Shown piece after piece: positions 53,544 to 61,893 of a stretch of DNA of 64,000 nt (position 1 is the first letter of the stretch; each line of letters opens with the position of its first letter). The translations under genes were made by a program, and so were the position numbers. Location of the stretch: assembly GCA_964606735.1 (NCBI GenBank), contig CAZSHI010000007.1, positions 31,152 to 95,151 of the forward strand, given 5' to 3'. The notes under the pieces were generated by a model, which was given only the letters and a program-made list of their open reading frames with translations, had not been told where the DNA came from and ran no database searches. The stretch comes from UBA5109 sp964606735 (GTDB lineage: Bacteria; Pseudomonadota; Gammaproteobacteria; Pseudomonadales; Pseudohongiellaceae).

Positions 53544-54422
53544 TTACATTAACAACGAATTGTAGGCCTGGGAAATTTGCTCCCCCCAGAGCAGCGCAAT
53601 AAATCCGGCACCTGCCAGATAGGGGCCGAAGGGAATGGGGATATTTTTATCCTGACCACGGAACAGGATCAGTGAAATTCCAACGATGCTACCGACAAAA
53701 GCAGACAACAAAATAATCTGTGGCAATGCCTGCCATCCCATCCAGGCACCAAGCGCAGCAAGCAACTTGAAGTCACCCTGTCCCATACCTTCTTTGCCAG
53801 TCAATAATTTAAATGCCCAGTACACACACCAGAGTATCAGGTAACCAGCGATAGCCCCAATAACCGCTGCATCCAGTGGCACAAGCAGGCCAAAGTAATT
53901 CACGATGAGACCGAGCCAGAGCAGGGGAAGACAGATATCATCGGGCAGTAACTGATGATCAAAATCTATCATGCTCAGTGCTATCAGCGACCAGGTAAGT
54001 ATCAGTACAGACAGGCTCAGCCAGGTAAAACCGAAGCCAAGTACCACCAGCATGGAAAGCAGACCGGTAGCAGCTTCAACCAGTGGATAGCGTAGAGAAA
54101 TTTTCCCCCGGCACTGTTTGCATTTGCCGCCCTGCAACAGAAAGCTCAGTACCGGAATATTTTCCATGGCAGTGATCTCATGCTGACAGTGCGGGCAATG
54201 CGAAGCGGGGCTTGCCAGATTGAAAACAGACTGGCTTGCTGCAGCCTCTGCATTTTCTTCCAGTTCCAGAAATTCATGGCATTGCTGGGTCCATTCACGT
54301 TGCATCATGATGGGCAGTCGGTAAATCATAACGTTGAGAAAGCTGCCGATAATCAGCCCCAAAAGCAGGGCAAAGATTGGAAGGGCTACCGGAAAAGTAG
54401 CAAAAAATGCAGCTACATTCAT
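53544..54422 (-). CDS. pilD: Type IV prepilin peptidase/N-methyltransferase
   Basis: PilD cuts prepilin leaders after Gly and methylates the new Phe. A 292-residue polytopic aspartic protease with the cytoplasmic zinc motif CPHCQHEI...CKQCRGKI (two CxxC) and the active-site Asp pair in SMIDFDHQLLPDD and GMGQGDFKLLAAL. Same strand as pilC and coaE. PilA encoded at 57780 is its expected substrate. Confidence 0.97.
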   Translation of the reverse strand: MNVAAFFATFPVALPIFALLLGLIIGSFLNVMIYRLPIMMQREWTQQCHEFLELEENAEAAASQSVFNLASPASHCPHCQHEITAMENIPVLSFLLQGGKCKQCRGKISLRYPLVEAATGLLSMLVVLGFGFTWLSLSVLILTWSLIALSMIDFDHQLLPDDICLPLLWLGLIVNYFGLLVPLDAAVIGAIAGYLILWCVYWAFKLLTGKEGMGQGDFKLLAALGAWMGWQALPQIILLSAFVGSIVGISLILFRGQDKNIPIPFGPYLAGAGFIALLWGEQISQAYNSLLM

Positions 54423-54434
54423 ATTGTCGGCTTG

Positions 54435-55664
54435 CTAGACAACGGAACCGATCTGGAAGATCGGCATGTACATCGCAATCATCAAGCCACCGACCAGCAC
54501 ACCGAGAACAGCCATTATCAGGGGCTCCATCATGGCAGTGAGGCCGTCGACGGCGTTGTCGACCTCGGCTTCATAGAAAGTTGCACACTTATCCAGCATG
54601 GAGTCCAGCGCACCGGATTCTTCACCGATGGACACCATCTGTATCACCATGATGGGAAACAGATTGGTTGATTTGATGGCCTGGGTTAACTGAATACCTG
54701 TCGTGACGTTATCGCGAACACGCAAACTGGCATTCTTGTAAACAATATTACCGGTGGCGCCAGCTACTGAATCAAGAGCATCGACCAGAGGCACACCAGA
54801 AGCAAAGGTGGTCGCCAGGGTTCGGGTGAAACGTGCCAGTGCTGAACTTTTGACAATATCACCAAAAACAGGGGCCTTCAGGGACAAACGTTCGAGGAAT
54901 TCCGCGAAAGATTTTGAGCGGACTTTGGCTTCCTTGAAGGCAAAGCTGGCGATGCCGAGGCCGACCAGAATATAAAGCCACCAGGCGATAGCGAAATCGG
55001 ATATGCGCATGACATACTGGGTAAAGATCGGCAGTTCAGCGCCAAAACTTGAAAAGGTTTCTGCGAACTGGGGTACCACTTTCACCAGCAGGATACCGGT
55101 CACTATGATGGCCACGGCGACAACGGTAATCGGGTAGTTCATGGCCTTTTTGATTTTTGCCTTCAAGGCCTCGGATTTTTCTTTATAGGTTGCCAAGCTT
55201 TCGAGCATGCTTTCCAATGCACCGGATTGCTCACCCGCTTCAACCAGATTACAGAACAGATCATCAAACAGGCGCGGATGTTTGCGCAGCGAATCAGCGA
55301 AATTGTTACCAGAAGCAACATCGTCACGGATTGTAAAAACCACCTCGCGCATGGAGATGTTTTCCAGACCACCACCTACAATTTCAAAAGACTGCACAAG
55401 CGGAATACCCGCTTTCATCATGGTGGCCAGCTGTCGGGTGAAAATGGCAACGTCCATGGGTTTGATTTTCGGCTTGGACGGAGCAAACAGGTCTTTACCT
55501 TTCTTTTTGACCTTGGTCGGATTGATGCCCTGCTTGCGCAGTTGTGCCTTTACCAGAGCAATACTGTTGCCGGGAAGCTCGCCTTTGGTTACGCGCCCTT
55601 TGGAATCCTTACCGTGCCAGACGTAGGTAGCCTGTTTAACGGATGCTGCAGCCTGATTTGCCAT
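54435..55664 (-). CDS. pilC: Type IV pilus inner-membrane platform protein PilC
   Basis: PilC forms the inner-membrane platform that couples the PilB/PilT motors to pilin assembly. 409 residues: a cytoplasmic start with YVWHGKDSKGRVTKGELPG, then two GspF domains (about 70-200 and 275-395), each with characteristic EAGEQSGALESMLESLA / SIGEESGALDSMLDKCA motifs, and three membrane segments. Lies between pilB and pilD in the classic order. Confidence 0.97.
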   Translation of the reverse strand: MANQAAASVKQATYVWHGKDSKGRVTKGELPGNSIALVKAQLRKQGINPTKVKKKGKDLFAPSKPKIKPMDVAIFTRQLATMMKAGIPLVQSFEIVGGGLENISMREVVFTIRDDVASGNNFADSLRKHPRLFDDLFCNLVEAGEQSGALESMLESLATYKEKSEALKAKIKKAMNYPITVVAVAIIVTGILLVKVVPQFAETFSSFGAELPIFTQYVMRISDFAIAWWLYILVGLGIASFAFKEAKVRSKSFAEFLERLSLKAPVFGDIVKSSALARFTRTLATTFASGVPLVDALDSVAGATGNIVYKNASLRVRDNVTTGIQLTQAIKSTNLFPIMVIQMVSIGEESGALDSMLDKCATFYEAEVDNAVDGLTAMMEPLIMAVLGVLVGGLMIAMYMPIFQIGSVV

Positions 55665-55701
55665 TGTCTTTTTTCACCTCATTGCAGGTCTTTCAAGCAA
55701 G

Positions 55702-57189
55702 TTAAGTGATGCGATTCGCCTCTGCCAGACTTGTTAGCCCCTGTGCGACTTTATTCAGGGCAGAGCGCCGTAAATCATTGAAACCCTGCTGTCTTGCGAC
55801 ATCAGCGATCTGAATCGTATTACCGCTTTCCATTATAATACGTGAAATAGTATCAGTGATGGGAAGTACTTCATAGATTCCAATACGTCCTTTATAGCCT
55901 TCATTGCACTGAGCACAACCAACGGCCGCATAAATACTCAGGCCTGAAACCTGTTCTTCGCTGAATCCTTCCTCTAACAAAATCTTCGGTGGCAGTTTGA
56001 CCGGTTTTTTACAATGAGGACACAGGCGTCGGGCCAGAAGTTGAGCAATAATCAGGCTTGCCGAGGTGGCCAGGTTGTAGGGTGGAATACCCATATTCAT
56101 CAGTCGGCTCAGGGTTTCCGGGGCGCTGTTGGTGTGAAGTGTGGACAGCACCAGATGGCCGGTCTGGGCGGCCTTGATGGCAATTTCAGCCGTTATCAGG
56201 TCCCTGATTTCACCCACCATGACAACGTCCGGGTCCTGCCGCAAAAAAGCGCGCAGTGCCGAGGCAAAATCCAGCCCCACCTTAGGGTTGATCGCCACCT
56301 GATTGATGCCTTCAAGGTTGATTTCAACCGGGTCTTCAGCCGTGGATATGTTTCTTTCGTGGGTATTGAGAATGCTCAGGCCAGTATACAAGGTAACGGT
56401 TTTGCCACTACCGGTAGGGCCAGTTACCAGAATCAGGCCCTGATGCTGGTTGAGGGCATTGAGAAACTGTTGTTTCTGTTCTTCCTCAAAGCCAAGATTA
56501 TCAATGGAAAGCAGGGTATGGGATGCATCGAGGATGCGTAACACAATTTTTTCTCCCCACAGTGTGGGCAGGGTATTCACCCTGAAATCAATGGCCTTGC
56601 TTTTGGACAGTTTCATTTTGATACGGCCATCCTGGGGGAGCCGTCGTTCGGAAATATCCAGTTGTGCCATGATCTTGATTCGAGAGCAGATGCGGTTAGC
56701 GATATTGGCTGGCGGTCGGGCAATTTCCTTGAGGATACCGTCAACACGGTAGCGAACCCGGTAAACCTTCTCATAAGGCTCTATGTGGATATCAGAGACG
56801 CCCATTTTGATCGCATCCAGCAGGATTTTATTAACAAATTTAACAATGGGAGCGTCATCGACACCTTCCTCGGGATCTTCAGTGCCGCTTTCTTCAATAA
56901 TTTCGAAATTAATATCATCCAGGGTTACATTTTCCAGACTTTCGAAATGGCGGGTTTCCTGTTGCGGGTTATCGAAAATATGATCAATTAGGGTTTGTAA
57001 TTTATCCTCTTCAACAATGACCAGATCAATACTGGCCCCGGTGTTGAATTTTATTTCGGTGATGGCGTTTTCATCCGAGGGATCCGCTACCGCCAGGGTG
57101 ACACGATTGCCCTTCTTCAACAGGGGTAGCATATGGTGCTTTTTTATCAGTCGGATATCGACCAGAGCAAGCGCTTCTGCCAGAGCCAC
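55702..57189 (-). CDS. pilB: Type IV pilus assembly ATPase PilB (N-terminally shortened reading frame)
   Basis: PilB hydrolyses ATP to extend the pilus. The longest canonical frame, from GTG 57189, gives 495 residues against about 566 in the family. Walker A GPTGSGKTVTLYTGLS, Walker B DPDVVMVGEIRDLITAE, the His box HLVLSTLHTNSAPETL and the zinc Cys set (CPHCKKP, CAQCNEG) are intact. The missing N-terminal domain is encoded upstream in the same frame (57190-57399) but contains an in-frame TAA. If that stop is real, translation needs readthrough or a non-canonical start, or the protein lacks its MshEN-type domain. Confidence 0.93.
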   Translation of the reverse strand: MALAEALALVDIRLIKKHHMLPLLKKGNRVTLAVADPSDENAITEIKFNTGASIDLVIVEEDKLQTLIDHIFDNPQQETRHFESLENVTLDDINFEIIEESGTEDPEEGVDDAPIVKFVNKILLDAIKMGVSDIHIEPYEKVYRVRYRVDGILKEIARPPANIANRICSRIKIMAQLDISERRLPQDGRIKMKLSKSKAIDFRVNTLPTLWGEKIVLRILDASHTLLSIDNLGFEEEQKQQFLNALNQHQGLILVTGPTGSGKTVTLYTGLSILNTHERNISTAEDPVEINLEGINQVAINPKVGLDFASALRAFLRQDPDVVMVGEIRDLITAEIAIKAAQTGHLVLSTLHTNSAPETLSRLMNMGIPPYNLATSASLIIAQLLARRLCPHCKKPVKLPPKILLEEGFSEEQVSGLSIYAAVGCAQCNEGYKGRIGIYEVLPITDTISRIIMESGNTIQIADVARQQGFNDLRRSALNKVAQGLTSLAEANRIT

Positions 57190-57399
57190 ATGATCGACGG
57201 CATCCAGGTCAAGCCAGGGGAGTCCAAACTGAGAGGATGCCGTTTCTGCGATGAGTTTGCTGTCCAGAATCTTGTTTTGAACCAGATAGCGCGTCAGGGG
57301 GATGTCTTGCTTTCGTGCCTGGGCGCTGGCTTTCAGTAGCTCATCTTGTGCAATTAACTGTCCTGTAACCAGGCGTTATCCGAGGCCTTTAATTTCCAT
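57190..57399 (-). pseudogene. pilB: 5' portion of pilB interrupted by an in-frame stop
   Basis: Read from ATG 57399 (AAGAAG upstream; another ATG at 57417), the frame gives MEIKGLG, then TAA at 57378-57376, then RLVTGQLIAQDELLK and TRYLVQNKILDSKLIAE, joining PilB at 57189 without a frame change. PilB proteins usually start with a GL-x-RLV-type segment, so the homology spans the stop. No ATG, GTG or TTG occurs in frame between the stop and 57189. Explanations: real nonsense mutation, sequence error, or use of CTG/ATT as start (AGGA lies six bases before an ATT). Confidence 0.75.
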
Positions 57400-57504
57400 G
57401 TCGACTTCTTTGTTCATACTTAACAGTTTACTTTAAGTTTCATTTACTTCTATATAAAAATTAAAAAGGAAATATATTTAGCTTTTGTTAAGTGCTGCAC
57501 AAAA

Positions 57505-57529
57505 TGACAATTTATGACAAATTTTGTCA
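57505..57529. promoter_or_regulatory. TGACA repeats and palindrome, possible PilR enhancer
   Basis: TGACA at 57505 is followed 10 bases later by TGACAAA, which forms a perfect 7-bp inverted repeat with TTTGTCA around one T (57515-57529). P. aeruginosa PilR sites contain TGTC cores upstream of pilA. The site is about 165 bases before the sigma54 promoter, suitable for an enhancer. Binding is inferred. Confidence 0.45.
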
Positions 57530-57680
57530 CTTTTGTGCTGCCTCAGCCTTCATCTGCGCTTCAGCTGAGGAATGCCGGGCTTGAAAAAAGGTGACGCAGT
57601 TCAAAATTATTGTTATTGGAGCTTCAGTAAAGCACAAGATATGATGTTTTTGAGCTAAAAAGACAGACAGTCAGCTAAAT

Positions 57681-57696
57681 TGGCATAAGACTTGCG
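57681..57696 (+). promoter_or_regulatory. Sigma54 (RpoN) -24/-12 promoter of pilA
   Basis: TGGCAT, five bases, TTGCG matches the TGGCAY-N5-TTGC consensus with the GG and GC pairs correctly spaced. A start near 57708 gives a leader of about 70 bases. pilA is RpoN/PilSR-dependent in P. aeruginosa. Confidence 0.8.
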
Positions 57697-57779
57697 ACTA
57701 CTTCAGCAGATATTGGATAAACCCAACTGCGGTAATCTGATTATCTTGATTCAGATTTTATTATTAATGGAGATTTACC

Positions 57780-58193
57780 ATGAAAAACATGAAAAAACGT
57801 GCTCAGAAGGGTTTTACCCTTATCGAATTGATGATCGTAATCGCGATCATCGGTATTCTGGCGGCGGTTGCACTGCCTGCTTATCAAGATTACACCATCC
57901 GCGCCAAAGCATCTGAACTGGTACTGGCTGCCTCTTCAGGTAAAAACGTGGTGACAGAATATGCTCTGTTGAACAATGGTGTCCCTGGTGCCACTGCTAT
58001 TACCCTGCAGAACATTTCTCAGGGCATGGTAAGCAGCGTTGGCTGGGATGGTACTTACATTGTTATCACTGGAAACACTGCCAGCCTGGGTGCCACTATC
58101 GTATTGCTGATGGAGCCGACTTATTCAGCAAGCGGTGTAACCTGGTCTTGCACAGCTTCAGCCGGTACCCAGTATCTGCCGTCAAGCTGTTAA
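57780..58193 (+). CDS. pilA: Type IVa major pilin PilA
   Basis: A 137-residue prepilin. The 11-residue basic leader ends in KG, cut by PilD before FTLIELMIVIAIIGILAAVA, the canonical hydrophobic spine with Glu5. The mature protein has 126 residues and a C-terminal Cys pair (WSCTASAG...LPSSC) forming the D-region loop. The globular domain is rich in Thr, Ser and Ala and may be glycosylated. ATG at 57780 follows GGAG. Own sigma54 promoter and strong terminator make it a single-gene unit, divergent from pilBCD. Confidence 0.97.
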   Translation: MKNMKKRAQKGFTLIELMIVIAIIGILAAVALPAYQDYTIRAKASELVLAASSGKNVVTEYALLNNGVPGATAITLQNISQGMVSSVGWDGTYIVITGNTASLGATIVLLMEPTYSASGVTWSCTASAGTQYLPSSC

Positions 58194-58223
58194 TTAATTC
58201 GAAACATAGGAATTAATTTTAGA

Positions 58224-58262
58224 AAAAGCCAGCCTTTACCGAGGGTAGAGGCTGGCTTTTTT
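58224..58262 (+). terminator. Strong rho-independent terminator after pilA
   Basis: AAAAGCCAGCCT (58224-58235) pairs perfectly over 12 bp with AGGCTGGCTTTT (58249-58260), loop of 13, then TT. Partial readthrough could feed the next gene, which has no clear promoter of its own. Confidence 0.95.
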
Positions 58263-58284
58263 ATTGAGTCCCAAATTCCCTAGT

Positions 58285-60042
58285 ATGATAGCTCCAGGCC
58301 AAAAATCGAGATTCCAGACCATTGTTGCAGTGGTATGTGTCATGCTTCTAGGCTTGCTCGTGTATTGGCGAGGGCTGAGCGGTCCTTTCCTGCTCGATGA
58401 TATTGCCAATGTGGTTCGCTTTTATGTGCCTGAGTTTGATAGTGACCAGATTCTTTATGCCCTGACACACAACCGCAGTGGCGTTCTGGGCCGGTCTGTC
58501 TCCATGGCCAGTCTGGTGTTCAGTGGTATTTTACATGGACCGGAACCCTGGGGTTATAAATTACATAACCTGATCATCCATCTGATCAATGGTCTACTGA
58601 TATTCTGGCTCCTGCTTAAGTGTCTTCCCTACCTGGCAAAACAACTGTCTGCGGAAAAAGTATTCTGGATAGCTGGCTTGAGCGCTGCATTGTGGTTACT
58701 GCATCCCCTGATGGTGAGCACAGTCTTATATGTTGTGCAGAGAATGGCGCAACTGGCCACACTATTCACATTACTTGCCCTGTTGATTTACATAATTGCA
58801 AGAGAACATTTACTGAAGCAGCAAGTTAAACACTTTTACCTGCTGGCCTACCTGGTTTTTCCCTTCGTGTTCTTACTGGCATTGTTATCCAAGGAGAACG
58901 GGGCATTGATTCCTGTGTATCTGCTGGCCGTTGAAATGCTGGTATTTAAATTTCATTATCCTGATGTCGGTGTGAAAAAATCCCTATGGATTTTCCTGGG
59001 TATTTTTTCAGTCCTGCCACTGTTGCTGGGCGCCCTGTATTTCTTCACACATTTTGACAGTTTTGTGGATTATTCCATCCGCGACTTTACGATGACTGAG
59101 CGTCTCATGACGCAGCTCCATGTAATTCCGTTCTATCTCAAGTTGATCTATTTACCACGCTTATCAGACATGAGCCTGTTTCATGACGATGCTATGGCAA
59201 TTCAGCAGATGGATTTGCTGACAGTCTTTCTTCTCCTGCTGTTTATTGGTTCGCTGTTTTTAATCGTTTACTGTTGGAAGAAAGCACCGGTATTAGCCTT
59301 TGCCATTGCCTGGTTTATTATTTCACATCTGCTCGAATCCACTTTCATTAGCCTCGAGCTGATTTTCGAACACAGAAATTACCTGGCAGCAGTCGGGCCG
59401 ATTGTTGCTATGGTCTATTATTTTTTTTCAGTTGCGCACTATCCGAATTTGAAATTCATCAGCGTTTTTTTGCTCATATTCTGGACATTTCTGACTGCAA
59501 CAAGAGTCGGGGAGTGGCGCAGTGCCGATTTGATCTACCGGATCGCTGTGCAGGAGCATCCGGATTCCCTGCGGGCAAATATTGAATTTGCCAATATGAA
59601 TTACAATGAAGGAAATATCGGAGCAGCACTAACATATCTTCAACTGAGCCAGGAAGTTCAGCCCAGGGAAGCCGGGAGCTTTTTTCATGAAAGCCTGTTT
59701 CGCTGCGATACAGGTACTTCGGTGGATGAACTGCTGGAACAGGCTCAGCAAAGACTGGCGCTGTACCCGGTAAGCGTGTATACCATTAATTCCCTAGATG
59801 CAATTCTGGGCAAAAAACGAGTTGAGCAGTGCCCTGAGGTTTCGCTGGATAAAATACTGGAAATTATTGTAGTTGCCAAACAACATCCTGCTATTCAAGA
59901 TAATAATTTGTACCAGGGATACCTGGAAAGGCTGGAAGGGCAGGCTTATTTTTATTCCGGTAATTATGAGCCTGGTGTAGAACGATTACTCAGGGCCTAT
60001 GAATATACCGGACTAGTGAGTGGATGTTCAGATACAGGTTAA
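58285..60042 (+). CDS. GT-C-like polytopic membrane glycosyltransferase/oligosaccharide ligase (frameshifted 3' end)
   Basis: A large membrane protein with 10 or more helices and a soluble helical C-terminal region. The early periplasmic loop GLSGPFLLDDIANVV carries the Asp pair typical of GT-C enzymes (PMT/TMTC-like), and YKLHNLIIHLINGLLIFWLL, FLLALLSKENGALIPVYLL and FEHRNYLAAVGPIVAMVYYF follow. The C-terminal part (HPDSLRANIEFANMNYNEGN) resembles TPR helices. Placement after pilA suggests pilin O-glycosylation, unproven. ATG 58285 is preferred over TTG 58264, which overlaps the terminator. The frame ends early at 60042; family-like sequence continues in another frame. Confidence 0.8.
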   Translation: MIAPGQKSRFQTIVAVVCVMLLGLLVYWRGLSGPFLLDDIANVVRFYVPEFDSDQILYALTHNRSGVLGRSVSMASLVFSGILHGPEPWGYKLHNLIIHLINGLLIFWLLLKCLPYLAKQLSAEKVFWIAGLSAALWLLHPLMVSTVLYVVQRMAQLATLFTLLALLIYIIAREHLLKQQVKHFYLLAYLVFPFVFLLALLSKENGALIPVYLLAVEMLVFKFHYPDVGVKKSLWIFLGIFSVLPLLLGALYFFTHFDSFVDYSIRDFTMTERLMTQLHVIPFYLKLIYLPRLSDMSLFHDDAMAIQQMDLLTVFLLLLFIGSLFLIVYCWKKAPVLAFAIAWFIISHLLESTFISLELIFEHRNYLAAVGPIVAMVYYFFSVAHYPNLKFISVFLLIFWTFLTATRVGEWRSADLIYRIAVQEHPDSLRANIEFANMNYNEGNIGAALTYLQLSQEVQPREAGSFFHESLFRCDTGTSVDELLEQAQQRLALYPVSVYTINSLDAILGKKRVEQCPEVSLDKILEIIVVAKQHPAIQDNNLYQGYLERLEGQAYFYSGNYEPGVERLLRAYEYTGLVSGCSDTG

Positions 60043-60187
60043 CAGGCTGGAAGACGCTGCGGGCCTGATTGCTGAAATTCAGAGAATAAATGATGCATCA
60101 TTTGGGATTGAGACAAGCAGGCTTGTTATCCTGCAAGAAGCCTTCAATCAAGCTTTACTGGCCAGACAGGAAAGTCTGGATAATTAA
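60020..60187 (+). pseudogene. C-terminal continuation of the GT-C gene in a shifted frame
   Basis: About 55 codons, starting DVQIQVNRLEDAAGLIAEI and ending ARQESLDN before TAA at 60185-60187, read like the helical C-terminus of the preceding protein but lie in the next frame. Removing one base near GTGAGTGGATG (60016-60026) would join the frames as ...TGLVSDVQIQ.... Either a 1-base insertion in the gene or a sequence error; a separate peptide is less likely, since there is no ribosome-binding site. Confidence 0.65.
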
Positions 60188-60198
60188 CGGAGTGTAAG

Positions 60199-61059
60199 GT
60201 GCTCGATTTTCCATTTTCAATTGTCATTCCGGCAAAAAATGAAGCTGAAAACCTGGCTGGACTCCTGCCAGAACTCAAAAGGCTTTATCAAGCGGCAGAA
60301 ATTATTGTTGTAAATGACGGATCCACCGACGATACCGCTGGCATTTGCCAACAGCTTGATATCCATGTCATTACGCATCAGTACAGTAAGGGTAATGGGG
60401 CCAGTATAAAAAGTGGTGCCCGAGCAGCCAGCAAAGAAATCATCGTGTTTATGGATGGCGACGGTCAGCATCAGCCGCAGGATGTCGCCCGCCTTTTGCA
60501 GGCAATGGAATCCGGCATGGACATGGTCGTCGGTGCCAGAGGTCGGGAATCTCAAGCCAGTATTGGCAGGCTGCTTGCAAATAGCATCTATAATAAACTG
60601 TCGAGCTGGATTTCCGGGCACCATATCAAGGATCTGACTTCCGGTTTTCGTGCGGTCCGACGTGATAAATTTTTAAAGTTTTTATATCTCTTGCCCAATG
60701 GTTTCTCCTATCCGACCACTTGCACCATGGCCTTTTTCCGTGCTGGATATTCCGTCTCTTACATTCCTATTGTGACAGCTGAGCGGCAGAGTAAAAGTCA
60801 CATCAATGTTTTCAAGGACGGAGTTCGCTTTTTTGTCATTATCTTCAAAATCGGCACACTGTTCTCCCCGCTGAAAATATTTATTCCTTTTTCATTTTCT
60901 TTTTTTCTGATGTGTTTTTTCTACTATCTCTACACCTATTTGAGCTCTCATAGTTTCACCAATATGGGGGCCGTCCTGTTTACGGCTTCTATTATCATTT
61001 TTCTGATCGGACTGGTTTCGGAGCAAATCACTACGCTTATTTACAAAGATTCAGAATAG
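60199..61059 (+). CDS. Family 2 glycosyltransferase, polyprenyl-phosphate type
   Basis: A 286-residue GT2 enzyme like dolichyl/undecaprenyl-phosphate mannosyltransferases. GT-A motifs: FSIVIPAKNEAENLAGLLPE, VVNDGSTDDTAG, the DxD-like FMDGDGQHQPQDVARLL. Two C-terminal membrane helices (FIPFSFSFFLMCFFYYLYTY and VLFTASIIIFLIGLVS) anchor it. It may charge a lipid carrier with the sugar used by the GT-C enzyme upstream; this is inferred from pairing. GTG start with GGAGTG upstream, 11 bases after the shifted GT-C end. Confidence 0.9.
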   Translation: MLDFPFSIVIPAKNEAENLAGLLPELKRLYQAAEIIVVNDGSTDDTAGICQQLDIHVITHQYSKGNGASIKSGARAASKEIIVFMDGDGQHQPQDVARLLQAMESGMDMVVGARGRESQASIGRLLANSIYNKLSSWISGHHIKDLTSGFRAVRRDKFLKFLYLLPNGFSYPTTCTMAFFRAGYSVSYIPIVTAERQSKSHINVFKDGVRFFVIIFKIGTLFSPLKIFIPFSFSFFLMCFFYYLYTYLSSHSFTNMGAVLFTASIIIFLIGLVSEQITTLIYKDSE

Positions 61060-61092
61060 TCTTTCTGTTCTCGCCAGTTCGTAGGGGATAAT

Positions 61093-61884
61093 TTGAATAT
61101 TCAATTGACTACAATTTCAGTGAATAAATCGATTTATCAATATGCACTGAGTCCCGCGCCCAGGTATTTTCTTCGCTTATCCATTCTTCAGAAAATCTTT
61201 AAAACATATTTAACACAGCCAACAATCAGTTTCATGGAAATAGGGGCTGGCAAGGGTGATGTCAGTGCTTACCTGATTGATAATGCCAATATAGAAAGTG
61301 GCGTAATCGTTGAGCAATCTGACAGGGCGGCAAAAATCATTAAGGACAGGCTGGGTAGTGCCGATATAGATGTCCAGTGCGCCGATATTATGACAATTGA
61401 GGCAGACGGTTTCGATTGTGTCTGCAGTTTTGAGGTCCTCGAGCATATTCCAGATGACCTGGCGTTCATGCGCAATATTAACAACCGTCTGAAGCAGGCG
61501 GGTCTCTGGTTTATTTCGGTACCGGCCTATATGCGAAAATGGCAAAAGCAGGATGAATTTTCAGGTCATGTGAGGCGCTATGAGGAAGATGAAATAAGGG
61601 AAAAACTGCATGCTTGCGGGTTTGAGATTGTCAAACTGCTGGATTATGGCTTTCCTCTGACCTCAATCATGCGCCCCTTTCGTGATCGGTATTACCAGGC
61701 TGATGATCACAGAAGCATGCTTGATAAAACCCTGGACAGTGGCACCGAAAAGCGCGGGCGCCGGATTAATCCGACCCTGATGTGGCTACTCTTATTACCC
61801 TTTATATTTTTACAAAGTTCTTTTGCCGGTAAGCGGTGGGGTGATGGATTTATCGTTGTTGCAAAAAAAATCAGAGAAGTCTGA
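61093..61884 (+). CDS. Class I SAM-dependent methyltransferase
   Basis: A 263-residue methyltransferase: SAM-binding motif I FMEIGAGKGDVSAYLIDNAN, VSEL-type CSFEVLEHIPDDLAFMRNIN (motif IV) and post-motif LWFISVPAYMRKWQ. The C-terminus has a hydrophobic segment (LMWLLLLPFIFLQSSF) that may attach to the membrane. TTG start at 61093 with AGGGGA upstream. Probably modifies a glycan or lipid intermediate of this cluster; the substrate is unknown. A weak AGTCT/AGACT hairpin at its stop separates it from the convergent gene. Confidence 0.88.
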   Translation: MNIQLTTISVNKSIYQYALSPAPRYFLRLSILQKIFKTYLTQPTISFMEIGAGKGDVSAYLIDNANIESGVIVEQSDRAAKIIKDRLGSADIDVQCADIMTIEADGFDCVCSFEVLEHIPDDLAFMRNINNRLKQAGLWFISVPAYMRKWQKQDEFSGHVRRYEEDEIREKLHACGFEIVKLLDYGFPLTSIMRPFRDRYYQADDHRSMLDKTLDSGTEKRGRRINPTLMWLLLLPFIFLQSSFAGKRWGDGFIVVAKKIREV

Positions 61885-61893
61885 GCAGACTCT

